Assembly: GCA_012270265.1 (NCBI GenBank) | Contig: JAAXIR010000290.1 | Coordinates: 1-19,005, forward strand | Source of the DNA: Candidatus Poseidoniales archaeon | GTDB taxonomy: Archaea; Thermoplasmatota; Poseidoniia; Poseidoniales; Poseidoniaceae | Direction: 5' to 3' | DNA: 19,005 nucleotides | Made by a program: the position numbers and the translations under genes | Part shown: positions 8,048 through 15,409 of the stretch, piece by piece | Numbering within the stretch: position 1 is the first letter of the stretch | Layout: every line of letters begins with the position of its first letter | The notes under the pieces: model-generated | The model's input: the letters and a program-made list of their open reading frames with translations, nothing else | What the model was told of the DNA's origin: nothing | The model's database searches: none

Positions 8048-8860
8048 TTAGAAGAAGATGGAACAGCACGTAATCGAACCATCAGCTTCGCGAATCTGGC
8101 CCATGTCGAGGACGACTGGATCCAATCCTTTTTCCTTGAGCGTTTTCAGAACGGTTGGATAGCCTTCTGCAACCAGGACTTTCCCGTTTTCAAAGCCAAT
8201 CGTGTTGCACCCGTAGACCTCTTCTTCAGGCATGATGAGAACTTCACAGCCTTCTGGAAGTTCTCCGAAGTCTTCAGGAGTGAGATAACCTTCGGCTGTG
8301 AGGATGATGTTATCGGTTGGTGTTGATGAAATCGAGGTGAGGTGGAGTGCTTTCTCTGTCGGGATGTCGACAATTCGCAACTCGTGACCGAGGTGCGTGA
8401 GGAGGTTTCGAAGTGTTTCGATTCCTGCTTCGTTTGTGCGTTCTGAACGACCTACGAAGAAAATGTCACCAAGGCGAAGAATATCGCCACCATCCATTCG
8501 AGCATCTCCAAACATGCCACAGACTTGGAATCCGTTGAGTTGGCGAGAGAGGAAATCGGCGATAGGAGGTTGTTCAGCGACCCGGGATGGGTGGCCAGGG
8601 ACGGGTAGCAGTACGTGTCCATCGATGACAATGGCTTGATCTTCGACAAAGATACAATCAGGATGATTGTTGTCTGCTGGAAGGATGGTAACTTCTAGAC
8701 CGATGTCCAAAAGCGCTTGCACGTAGGCTGCGTGTTGGGTTTTTGCCAATGCGATGTCGGTTGGTCCTGAACCGAAATAAGCAGCAATGGCTTCTGAGAA
8801 GGAGTGAGGAACGGCCCTCATGAGGACTCGTTGCTTCTGGTCCGTGCGGACAGTAGCCAT
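8048..8860 (-). CDS. DDAH-like amidinotransferase/hydrolase of the arginine deiminase superfamily
   Basis: The product (270 aa from the ATG at 8860) resembles N(G),N(G)-dimethylarginine dimethylaminohydrolase. Visible motifs are CIFVEDQAIV (substrate Asp region), RMDGGDIL, FFVGRSERTN, the catalytic His in LHLTS, YGCNTIGF, and the C-terminal nucleophile in GSITCCSIF (first Cys, residue 265, just five residues from the end, as usual for DDAH). DDAH cleaves methylated arginines to citrulline and methylamines; related members hydrolyse arginine or other guanidines, so the exact substrate is uncertain. I prefer 8860 over the upstream ATG at 8884 because GATTAAAT lies about 26 nt before it and MATVRTDQKQRVLMRAVPHSF fits the family start. 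It is a probable cytoplasmic enzyme with its own promoter, followed on the same strand by tRNA-Leu. Confidence 0.88.
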   Translation of the reverse strand: MATVRTDQKQRVLMRAVPHSFSEAIAAYFGSGPTDIALAKTQHAAYVQALLDIGLEVTILPADNNHPDCIFVEDQAIVIDGHVLLPVPGHPSRVAEQPPIADFLSRQLNGFQVCGMFGDARMDGGDILRLGDIFFVGRSERTNEAGIETLRNLLTHLGHELRIVDIPTEKALHLTSISSTPTDNIILTAEGYLTPEDFGELPEGCEVLIMPEEEVYGCNTIGFENGKVLVAEGYPTVLKTLKEKGLDPVVLDMGQIREADGSITCCSIFF

Positions 8861-8882
8861 GATTGACCGGCCAATCATCGTC

Positions 8883-8890
8883 ATTTAATC
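8883..8890 (-). promoter_or_regulatory. TATA-like box deciding the DDAH start
   Basis: On the minus strand this reads GATTAAAT, centred 26-27 nt upstream of the ATG at 8860. It overlaps the alternative ATG at 8884, which would make that earlier start untranscribed. This supports the shorter, leaderless form. Confidence 0.45.
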
Positions 8891-8957
8891 CTTGGCGAGG
8901 GATTGAAATGCGCCAAAGACCACTGAATTCAAACATGAGTTGCGAGTGGAGAAGTCC

Positions 8958-9668
8958 ATGCGCCTCCCCATTCAGGCTGTTGGACTCATGGTTTTGATGA
9001 TTCTCGCTCCACTCTCGGGATGCTTCGGTGAAAACGAAGTCGAGACGCTTGATGCTGGTTCACTTTCCGTTTCTAATTCGGATGCCTTGCAAGCCGGTAT
9101 GTGGCAAACCATCACGCTGCAAGCGACCAACGGCATCGCTGTTTTCGTACCTTACTTCATTCAGGATCCTGGTTCGATGCGTGCACAAAATGGAACCGTT
9201 CTTGATATGAAATCAGGTGACAAGGTTAGCATGAACATTCTTTTCCCGCCCCGTAACGAAGAGATTGTCTTCTTCTTGGGCGATATCGGCCGCGTTGATT
9301 GGCCGATTCGTGAGCCAGATCAATCGTGGATGGCATGGCTTAGCAATCCAAGCACAGGTTCTGCGGTGCAAGCTGTCGACAATCAAGATACAGGTGGTAT
9401 GTGGCCATGGCTCGTTCCGGGCAATGCAACTGGAGGAGAAGTCGTTCCTCTGGTTATGGAAACGAGCCGTCCATTTCGATCGGATTTAACCGAAGAAAAC
9501 GGTGTCGGTGCGAGCGATGGATGGGTCAATGGCCGAGATGTTTACGATTGGGTCGATTTCATCACAGACGACACGCCTTGTGCGACATGTGGTCCAGATG
9601 GTGCTGTCGGTTATCTGGATCGATGGGTTGGAAATGCGAACCCTTCGTATGAACACGCTGTCACCTAA
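8958..9668 (+). CDS. N-terminal part of a secreted M28-family peptidase lipoprotein, cut off by an in-frame TAA
   Basis: The 236-aa reading frame begins MRLPIQAVGLMVLMILAPLSGC, a lipoprotein signal with lipobox LSGC, so the product is exported and lipid-anchored. A TTG at 8940 could extend it by six residues, but the ATG at 8958 fits the signal peptide better. The rest is a beta-rich domain I do not recognise, ending in acidic, aromatic-rich sequence (NGRDVYDWVDF, a CATCGPDG loop with two Cys). The frame closes with TAA at 9666-9668. The following codons in the same frame run straight into the metallopeptidase domain with no further stop until 10550. The two pieces were almost certainly one gene of about 530 codons. 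A sense-to-nonsense change (for example a Tyr codon to TAA) or a sequence error explains the break. Alone, this fragment lacks all zinc ligands. Confidence 0.75.
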   Translation: MRLPIQAVGLMVLMILAPLSGCFGENEVETLDAGSLSVSNSDALQAGMWQTITLQATNGIAVFVPYFIQDPGSMRAQNGTVLDMKSGDKVSMNILFPPRNEEIVFFLGDIGRVDWPIREPDQSWMAWLSNPSTGSAVQAVDNQDTGGMWPWLVPGNATGGEVVPLVMETSRPFRSDLTEENGVGASDGWVNGRDVYDWVDFITDDTPCATCGPDGAVGYLDRWVGNANPSYEHAVT

Positions 9669-9680
9669 TTTGAAGAAGTC

Positions 9681-10550
9681 ATGCTGGGATCAGGGTTGGA
9701 CCGAGTGGATGTTCACCGGTTCCAATCAAACACTGCTTGGTCCGTCAACATCTGTGGTTACAAAGAAGGTTCTGTTTACCCGAATGAATGGCTAATTTTC
9801 GGAGCACACTTCGACATTGCCCCACCAGTTGCTTACACGCCAGGTGCCGAAATTGGGATTCCTGGATACGGCACTCGCCATGGAGCATACGACAACGCAG
9901 CCGGCTCGAGTATGGTCCTCACTACTGCCAGCGTACTTGCAGACTTCGATGCTCGAAGGACCATGGTCTTCTGTCTCTGGTCTTCCGAAGAGGAAGGACT
10001 GTGGGGCTCTCGTTCCTTTGCCAATGATTTGCCAGATGGAGTCACTGTCAGCAATTATCTGAATCTCGATATGGCTGGCGTCAACTATCCTGGTGATTAT
10101 GCGCTCTCGGTCTACCTCGGACCTGATGGTACACAAGAAGCGATCGATCAAGCAGGAATGTTCCACCTTGCAGAATGGATTGGTGCTGATGCATTGGATC
10201 TTGGGTATGAAATGGAACGTGGAAGGGAAGCCTGGCTTGAGGGTGGGGAGAGCCCACTGTGGGGCGACATTTACGAAGATACGGTTGCAATTTACGAATC
10301 ACCAACCGCTCGAAGCGATCACGATTCCTTCCAAAACATCGGGGTTGCAACGCTTGGCTGGAACGGGCTTGTCGACGGCTACCCTTGCTACCACCGTGAA
10401 TGCGACACCATGGAGACGATGATTGACTACATGGGAACGGACAATTCCACAGGCATCAACAACCTTGTTCACTCATGGGACATTGTGACGTGGTGGGCTG
10501 TTTATGCCTTCTTGCACATGGATCAGACGCCCGTACCAAACGAGCTGTGA
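9681..10550 (+). CDS. Catalytic part of an M28-family zinc aminopeptidase, separated from its signal peptide by a stop codon
   Basis: This 289-aa frame, in phase with the preceding lipoprotein fragment, holds a complete M28 domain. Dinuclear-zinc ligands are His43 (GAHFD), Asp71 (YDNAAG), Glu104 (SSEEEG; Glu103 as general base), Asp130 (LNLDMAG) and His214 (RSDHDSF). M28 enzymes remove N-terminal amino acids from peptides. Here the exported enzyme would feed on extracellular or periplasm-like peptides. The ATG at 9681 has no clear ribosome-binding site and the fragment has no signal peptide. Independent translation would leave a cytoplasmic enzyme without its N-terminal segment. The most likely state is a nonsense-mutated gene or a sequence error. 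Stop-codon readthrough is possible but unsupported. It converges on the Lrp gene with a 20-bp gap. Confidence 0.8.
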   Translation: MLGSGLDRVDVHRFQSNTAWSVNICGYKEGSVYPNEWLIFGAHFDIAPPVAYTPGAEIGIPGYGTRHGAYDNAAGSSMVLTTASVLADFDARRTMVFCLWSSEEEGLWGSRSFANDLPDGVTVSNYLNLDMAGVNYPGDYALSVYLGPDGTQEAIDQAGMFHLAEWIGADALDLGYEMERGREAWLEGGESPLWGDIYEDTVAIYESPTARSDHDSFQNIGVATLGWNGLVDGYPCYHRECDTMETMIDYMGTDNSTGINNLVHSWDIVTWWAVYAFLHMDQTPVPNEL

Positions 10551-10570
10551 ACGATTCTCAAAGTTCTGAA

Positions 10571-10993
10571 TCAATACTGTTCGAGTACGAGCTCGGTCGT
10601 TGTTGATGCAATCTCATTGTCTGCAGCCATCCACATCTTATCGAGTAGTGTTCGTAGCGCTACGGTATCATCAACGTGAACAAGGGCAACAAGATCTGCT
10701 TCGCCAGATACTTCGTAGATGATTTCAACGCCTTCCCAGCCGGTGACTTCGGATGCGAACGAGCCGATTTCGACACCAGGGGAGACCTTGATTCTGATAA
10801 GAGCCGTCAGACCAATCCCACTTTCTCGAACAGTGTAGCCACGAATGGTTCCGTTTTCTTCCATGGTTCGAATATGAGTACGAACGGTACGCTCGCTGGC
10901 ACCAACCTCCTTTGCAAGGTCAACAAAGGACATTCGTCCGTTCTTTCGAAGTTGGGCGAGGATTGCACGATCAATTTCTGCGATTCGGGGCAT
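10571..10993 (-). CDS. Lrp/AsnC-family transcriptional regulator
   Basis: This 140-aa protein has the standard two-domain layout. An N-terminal winged helix-turn-helix (IDRAILAQLRKNGRMSF, then GASERTVRTHIRTMEENG as the recognition part) is followed by the opening of the ligand-binding RAM domain, with IRGYTV as hinge and a beta-alpha-beta fold (ALIRIKVSPG, IIYEVSGEADLVALVHV). Family members bind amino acids and regulate amino-acid metabolism and other genes, often including their own. The ligand cannot be read from sequence. A TTG at 10999 lies two codons upstream, but the ATG at 10993 has GGAGGG about 8 nt before it. It is divergent from enolase across 180 bp. Whether it regulates enolase is inference from position only. 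Confidence 0.92.
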   Translation of the reverse strand: MPRIAEIDRAILAQLRKNGRMSFVDLAKEVGASERTVRTHIRTMEENGTIRGYTVRESGIGLTALIRIKVSPGVEIGSFASEVTGWEGVEIIYEVSGEADLVALVHVDDTVALRTLLDKMWMAADNEIASTTTELVLEQY

Positions 10994-11014
10994 GGCCAAC
11001 CCTCCACATATCGG

Positions 11015-11021
11015 TATATCA
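11015..11021 (-). promoter_or_regulatory. TATA-like box for the Lrp/AsnC gene
   Basis: On the minus strand this reads TGATATA within TTTGATATACC, preceded by purine-rich GGAAAAGG that could act as a BRE. It is centred about 25 nt before the ATG at 10993, which predicts a leaderless start. GGAGGG nevertheless lies between the box and the ATG. Confidence 0.5.
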
Positions 11022-11160
11022 AACCTTTTCCTACCTTATTATGTCAATTTAATTGAATTATACGTCATCATTCCGGTAATTCTTTGCTTGATAAACAACG
11101 AATCAAGGTAACGCCCTTGAGATAAATCAGCCCGTTGAATTCAAAGAGCGCCTTTGCTTG

Positions 11161-11166
11161 GGAGGA
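11161..11166 (+). promoter_or_regulatory. Shine-Dalgarno sequence setting the enolase start
   Basis: GGAGGA is followed by 9 nt and then the ATG at 11176. This spacing favours MSEFISGLDAR over the nearby ATG at 11167, which touches the GGAGGA, and over the TTG at 11158. Confidence 0.6.
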
Positions 11167-11175
11167 ATGAGAGAC

Positions 11176-12426
11176 ATGTCGGAGTTCATTTCAGGTCTGG
11201 ACGCTCGTATGGTGTTGGATAGTCGAGGCAACCCTACCATCGAGGTTGATTGTTATGTTGATGGCCGCCTTGCGGGCCGTGCAATGGTACCATCTGGAGC
11301 ATCAACTGGACAACATGAAGCACTTGAAATGCGAGATGGTGATCAACGCAAATGGTTAGGAAAAGGCGTTGATACAGCCGTTGACAATGTTCGACAATCG
11401 ATTTCCGAAGTCCTTGTTGGAATGCCCGTTGATCAGCAGAGGTTGATCGATGAGGCCATGATTGACCTCGATGGAACGCAAATCAAATCCAATCTTGGGC
11501 CCAATGCGATGCTCGGAGCATCCCTTGCGTGTCTTCACGCGGGGGCAGCCTCTCATGAGCTTCCATTATGGAAGTACATCGGAGGTGTAGCAGGTGGACA
11601 AATGCCTGTTCCTATGCTCAACATTCTCAACGGTGGTGCACACGCAGCATCAAACGTCGATGTTCAGGAATTTATGGTCATGCCTCACGGCTTTGACTCC
11701 TTCAAAGAAGGCCTAAGGGCTGGTGTGGAGATCTATCACCAGCTCAAGCATGAACTGAAGAACGATGGATTGCTTGGTGGAGTTGGTGATGAAGGAGGCT
11801 TTGCCCCTAATCTTGCGGCCAATGAAGACGGCCTGAAATATATGGTTCGTGCCATCGAAGGAGCTGGTTATTCAACTGACGATATTGGCATCGCCCTCGA
11901 TGTTGCAGCCACGGAATTTGAGAAATCTGATGGATATCATATGGACGGCAAGGTCCTTTCGTCGGACCAGATGGTCGACATGTACAGTGAATGGCTTGAC
12001 GCGTACCCAATTCTGTCCATTGAGGATGGTCTGGGTGAAAACGACTGGACGGGTTGGACGGCGATGACAAAGCGAGAAGGACATCGAGTCCAAATCGTTG
12101 GAGACGATCTCTTTGTTACTCAATCCGAGCGATTGGCCCAGGGCATCGATATTGGTGCAGCCAATGCCATGCTGGTGAAGGTCAATCAAGTCGGAACAGT
12201 GACAGAAACACTCGAGGCCATGGACCTTGCAACCACCAACGGTTATCGCAACGTTGTCTCTCATCGAAGTGGTGAAACAGAGGATACCACCATCGCAGAC
12301 CTTGCCGTAGGTACACGCGCAGGACAAATCAAAACGGGAGCGCCAGCACGTTCTGATAGGGTGTCAAAATACAACCAATTGCTTCGAATTTCAGAAGATG
12401 TGGAAGATTATCGCTCCCCTTTCTAA
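11176..12426 (+). CDS. eno: Enolase (phosphopyruvate hydratase)
   Basis: The 416-aa protein interconverts 2-phosphoglycerate and phosphoenolpyruvate in glycolysis and gluconeogenesis. Key parts, numbered from the ATG at 11176: ARMVLDSRGNPT near the N-terminus, the VPSGASTGQHEA mobile loop, the general-acid region VGDEGGFAPN (Glu206), magnesium ligands Asp242 (ALDVAATEF), Glu283 (SIEDG) and Asp310 (VGDDLFVT), the catalytic base Lys335 (MLVKVNQ) and the SHRSGETED loop. Length and ending (SKYNQLLRISED) are normal. GGAGGA sits 9 nt before the chosen start, so this mRNA probably has a leader. Candidate TATA boxes are GAATTATACG near 11055-11064 or GATAAATC near 11121-11128, and I cannot choose between them. 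The gene is divergent from the Lrp regulator and upstream of the blue-copper gene, which has its own TATA box. Confidence 0.98.
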   Translation: MSEFISGLDARMVLDSRGNPTIEVDCYVDGRLAGRAMVPSGASTGQHEALEMRDGDQRKWLGKGVDTAVDNVRQSISEVLVGMPVDQQRLIDEAMIDLDGTQIKSNLGPNAMLGASLACLHAGAASHELPLWKYIGGVAGGQMPVPMLNILNGGAHAASNVDVQEFMVMPHGFDSFKEGLRAGVEIYHQLKHELKNDGLLGGVGDEGGFAPNLAANEDGLKYMVRAIEGAGYSTDDIGIALDVAATEFEKSDGYHMDGKVLSSDQMVDMYSEWLDAYPILSIEDGLGENDWTGWTAMTKREGHRVQIVGDDLFVTQSERLAQGIDIGAANAMLVKVNQVGTVTETLEAMDLATTNGYRNVVSHRSGETEDTTIADLAVGTRAGQIKTGAPARSDRVSKYNQLLRISEDVEDYRSPF

Positions 12427-12452
12427 CAATTGAGTACGCATACATACACTGG

Positions 12453-12460
12453 GTTATAAG
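12453..12460 (+). promoter_or_regulatory. TATA box of the fasciclin/blue-copper gene
   Basis: GTTATAAG is centred about 25 nt upstream of the ATG at 12482, the clearest TATA box in the window. It predicts a leaderless transcript and separates this gene, and probably the two behind it, from enolase. Confidence 0.6.
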
Positions 12461-12481
12461 AGTCGTTTCAAGCCAAAGGTC

Positions 12482-13405
12482 ATGCGCAAATCAACCGTTT
12501 GTACTATCGTAGCCTGCCTTCTACTTGCCGCAATGCCTTATTCGGTCTCTGCAGACGCAACAGAAGATATTCCAACCAACGCTGAAGCGACTGGCGTCCA
12601 TGATTCGCTTGTTGCAGCTTTGTCTCATGCAGATCTCGTTGCAACACTTCAGGGCGAGGGCCCGTTCACAGTCTTTGCGCCCACAGACCAAGCATTTGCA
12701 GACGCAGGAATCGACCTTGATACGTTCGACACCCCAGAAGAAAATGCAACACTCGTCGATATTCTGCTCTACCACGTTTACAGCGGTAACGTCTCCTCAT
12801 CAGAGGTCACAGACGGACTCTCTGTCGAAATGGAAAATGGGGATTCGGTCTCATTTTCTGTCGCCGATGGAGTTGTTAAAATCGGAGAAGCCACTGTTAC
12901 CACAGCCGATGTCAACGCAAGCAACGGAATTATCCATGTTATCGACAAGGTTCTGATGCCACCAGCAGACGATCCATTCGACGGCGTGGATTGTGCAGTT
13001 ACTATCGGTCTCACATCCGATGGATACGGCTTCACACCTTCCCAAGTGAGCATTGATGTTGGTGAAACCGTTTGTTGGTCCTGGACCGATTCTGGCATGG
13101 CGCACAACGTCAAGCAGGTTGACGGATTCCAGTCAAGCACATACGTCGATGGTGGCGTAACTTCAGGAGCGCCTGCAACCACAGTCGCCTTCCACCACAC
13201 CTTCACAGAAAACCAGACCTTCTGGTATGCGTGTGAACCCCACGTCTCGATGAAGATGCACGGGGAGATTATCGTCGGAGATGGTGGCGTCGAGCCGGCC
13301 TCAGACAAAGAAGAATCCGAGGACGCTCCAGGCTTTGTTGCCTCGACCATGGTCCTCGCCATTCTCGGTGCAGTCCTCTTTATGGGCCGCCGACGCAGCC
13401 TATGA
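12482..13405 (+). CDS. Membrane-anchored fasciclin (FAS1) plus blue-copper protein with PGF-CTERM-like tail
   Basis: The 307-aa product starts with a signal peptide (basic MRK, hydrophobic run, PYSVSADA cleavage area). Residues about 28-160 are a FAS1 domain (GPFTVFAPTDQAF, LLYHVYSG and IIHVIDKVLMP are its hallmark motifs). Residues about 170-265 are a plastocyanin/halocyanin-like cupredoxin: His208 (MAHN), Cys251 and His254 (CEPH) and Met257 or Met259 supply the type 1 copper ligands. After an acidic linker comes APGF, a hydrophobic helix and RRR, resembling the PGF-CTERM signal processed by archaeosortase. The protein should face outward and carry electrons, with the FAS1 domain perhaps giving adhesion or a docking surface. 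It lies directly upstream of an anchored unknown protein and a PQQ-type dehydrogenase, so it could accept electrons from the latter (inference). Confidence 0.9.
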   Translation: MRKSTVCTIVACLLLAAMPYSVSADATEDIPTNAEATGVHDSLVAALSHADLVATLQGEGPFTVFAPTDQAFADAGIDLDTFDTPEENATLVDILLYHVYSGNVSSSEVTDGLSVEMENGDSVSFSVADGVVKIGEATVTTADVNASNGIIHVIDKVLMPPADDPFDGVDCAVTIGLTSDGYGFTPSQVSIDVGETVCWSWTDSGMAHNVKQVDGFQSSTYVDGGVTSGAPATTVAFHHTFTENQTFWYACEPHVSMKMHGEIIVGDGGVEPASDKEESEDAPGFVASTMVLAILGAVLFMGRRRSL

Positions 13406-13417
13406 TGGCGTGATACG

Positions 13418-14326
13418 TTGAATTACAAGCGACTGATGGTGGCCACCGCTCTGGTGGCCACCATCGTACTTGCGGCTTGGACGTACCTGGTGGTATCGTA
13501 CGATTCACCACTTGGGACGGACAACGTTGTTGTCATTGATCGAAGTCCAACTTCGAACGGTACGAGTGACATCCTCGCCACACTTTCCTTCGAGGATGGT
13601 GCAGAAGATCTCGATTGGGCTTCAATGTTGATTGAGATACAAGTGGCTGAACAAGCCTACACGTGTTCCTTCGGTAGCCAATCAGTGGATGTCGATGAAG
13701 ATGTAAAAGTGAACTCTAGGTTGTCATCGGATGGTGTAACGTTCTCCACCACCATCGATGCAACCTCTGAGGATTCGTTTGCCTACTTCTCCGTCCCGAT
13801 GCAAGGGGAGGGAAACGAATCCAACCACACAGTTCGAGCATCAAAAACAGATGTCTTCTTCAGTGAAGGCATCGAATGGATGTATCTTTCTGACATCAGC
13901 TTCCGAGATGTTGACAGTGTGAATAAATCGAAATTATCGAATTCAACAACAGACCGGCTGGAATGGTATTCGTACGATCTCGCTGCTCATAGGATTACGC
14001 CCAATGGTGGAACTTACGTTCTCTTGCAGGATGATATGTTCTACAAAATGCAGTTTATGAGTTACTACAACGAAAACGACGAAAGTCGACACATTTCTGT
14101 CCTTACCTCCGCACTTGTCCCAGAAGAGCATCCCGCTTTGTTGGACCCAAACTTGGTTGTTCCGTCCCCATGTCTGATAGAGACCTCCGGTGATACAGTC
14201 CAATGGAATGCAACGCAATCAATTACGCTGCGTGAGCAGAATACCCAGATTTGCGATGAGAATTGCTCACTGAACATCAACATCACATACGAAATGATAG
14301 CAGTGAAAACTGAAAATACCGAGTGA
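13418..14326 (+). CDS. Membrane-anchored extracytoplasmic protein of unknown function
   Basis: I do not recognise a family. The product begins NYKRLMVATALVATIVLAAW, a signal anchor or uncleaved signal, and the rest (about 270 aa) is acidic and beta-rich with several cysteines (YTCSF, PCLIE, ICDENCSL), as in exported proteins. About eight N-x-S/T sequons (for example NGT, NHT, NKS, NST, NAT, NCS, NIT) suggest N-glycosylation outside the cell. The TTG at 13418 is preferred because it supplies the positively charged n-region (Lys4, Arg5); the ATG at 13436 would remove it. The gene begins 12 bp after the blue-copper gene and ends 23 bp before the PQQ-type dehydrogenase, so the three probably form one transcript. 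It could be an accessory subunit of that redox pair, but this rests on position alone. Confidence 0.65.
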   Translation: MNYKRLMVATALVATIVLAAWTYLVVSYDSPLGTDNVVVIDRSPTSNGTSDILATLSFEDGAEDLDWASMLIEIQVAEQAYTCSFGSQSVDVDEDVKVNSRLSSDGVTFSTTIDATSEDSFAYFSVPMQGEGNESNHTVRASKTDVFFSEGIEWMYLSDISFRDVDSVNKSKLSNSTTDRLEWYSYDLAAHRITPNGGTYVLLQDDMFYKMQFMSYYNENDESRHISVLTSALVPEEHPALLDPNLVVPSPCLIETSGDTVQWNATQSITLREQNTQICDENCSLNINITYEMIAVKTENTE

Positions 14327-14349
14327 TGTGACAGTAGGTTGAGGATACC

Positions 14350-15387
14350 ATGCTGCGCCACCTGCCACCGATTGCGTATGTCTTGGTTCTCCTCCTTGTC
14401 GCCCGCCAGATTTATCCGTATTCGTCGTTCAACACCCCTACGGTTGATGACGGATTTGAGATTGAAGTCGTTGCAACAGACCTTGGAGGGCCAACCTGTT
14501 TGGAATGGTTAGATGCTTCAACACTCGTCGTTTGCGATCGAGACGGAGGTCAAATTTACACACTCGACATGAACATGAGCAAGACAGTCCTCATCAATAA
14601 TTTAGATCGTCCACACGACGTTGCTATCACGATTTCAGACATATTCGTAAGTGAAGCTGGAAAACTCAGTCGTTATGCCCACAACGGTGATTTGGGAGAA
14701 ATTGGAAACAAAACCGTCCTCATCTCTGGCGTACCTACAGGTAATCACCAAACGAATGCCGTGAACATACTTCCCAATGGAACACTTGTTTGGCACAGCG
14801 GATCAACCTGCAACATCTGTGTTGAAGACGATGAACGCAACGGTGCCTTGCTCTGGGTGAACGGATCGACGGGTGATCATGGTATACTTGCAAGCGGCGT
14901 TCGAAACTCCTTCGACGGTGTATGGGTGCCGAACATTGGATATGTTTTCACCGACAATGGGCGCGATTGGGAGGGGGACCATCCTGACGAAGAACTCAAT
15001 CTGTTATCGGAAGGAGGCGATTATGGATGGCCAGACGATGACCCCTCCAATCCTGTTCCTGCAGGAAGCATTGCACCAATTGCAACCTGGACTCCGCACA
15101 CTTCCATGAATGGTGTTGCGGTACGTCCGCCAAACTCCCCTCTCCCTGGAGGGAACATGACCATTTACGCAACAGTGTATGGTTCTTGGAACACAATTCT
15201 CCCTCAAGGGCATGAAATTGTTCGAATCGATTTGGACTCATCTAGAGAAAATGTTGTTGGGACAACAACGGTGTTTGCTGAGGATGTCGGAACACCTCTG
15301 CCAATTACCTTCCATCCAAACGGCGATCTCTACTTTGCAGTGTTTGGTTCGAACGGTAAGCTGTACAAAATTAGTGCAGATATTTGA
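14350..15387 (+). CDS. Membrane-anchored PQQ-dependent sugar dehydrogenase-like beta-propeller protein
   Basis: The 345-aa protein has an N-terminal hydrophobic anchor (residues about 8-20). It is followed by a six-bladed-type propeller of the soluble glucose/sorbosone dehydrogenase family (GSDH, PF07995 type). Diagnostic segments are GNHQTNAVNILPNGTL (131-146, with the His expected near the active site), GVRNSFDGVW (183-192), FTDNGRDWEGDHPDEELN (200-217, the calcium and PQQ region), GGDYGWP and ITFHPNGDLYFAVFG. Such enzymes oxidise aldose sugars outside the membrane and pass electrons to an external acceptor. No PQQ biosynthesis gene is in view, so the cofactor may be scavenged, or the fold may have lost PQQ use. 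GAGG precedes the ATG by 5 nt. It is likely co-transcribed with the blue-copper gene, a plausible electron acceptor. Confidence 0.82.
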   Translation: MLRHLPPIAYVLVLLLVARQIYPYSSFNTPTVDDGFEIEVVATDLGGPTCLEWLDASTLVVCDRDGGQIYTLDMNMSKTVLINNLDRPHDVAITISDIFVSEAGKLSRYAHNGDLGEIGNKTVLISGVPTGNHQTNAVNILPNGTLVWHSGSTCNICVEDDERNGALLWVNGSTGDHGILASGVRNSFDGVWVPNIGYVFTDNGRDWEGDHPDEELNLLSEGGDYGWPDDDPSNPVPAGSIAPIATWTPHTSMNGVAVRPPNSPLPGGNMTIYATVYGSWNTILPQGHEIVRIDLDSSRENVVGTTTVFAEDVGTPLPITFHPNGDLYFAVFGSNGKLYKISADI

Positions 15388-15409
15388 TTTGAATACAAAC
15401 ATATGCATA

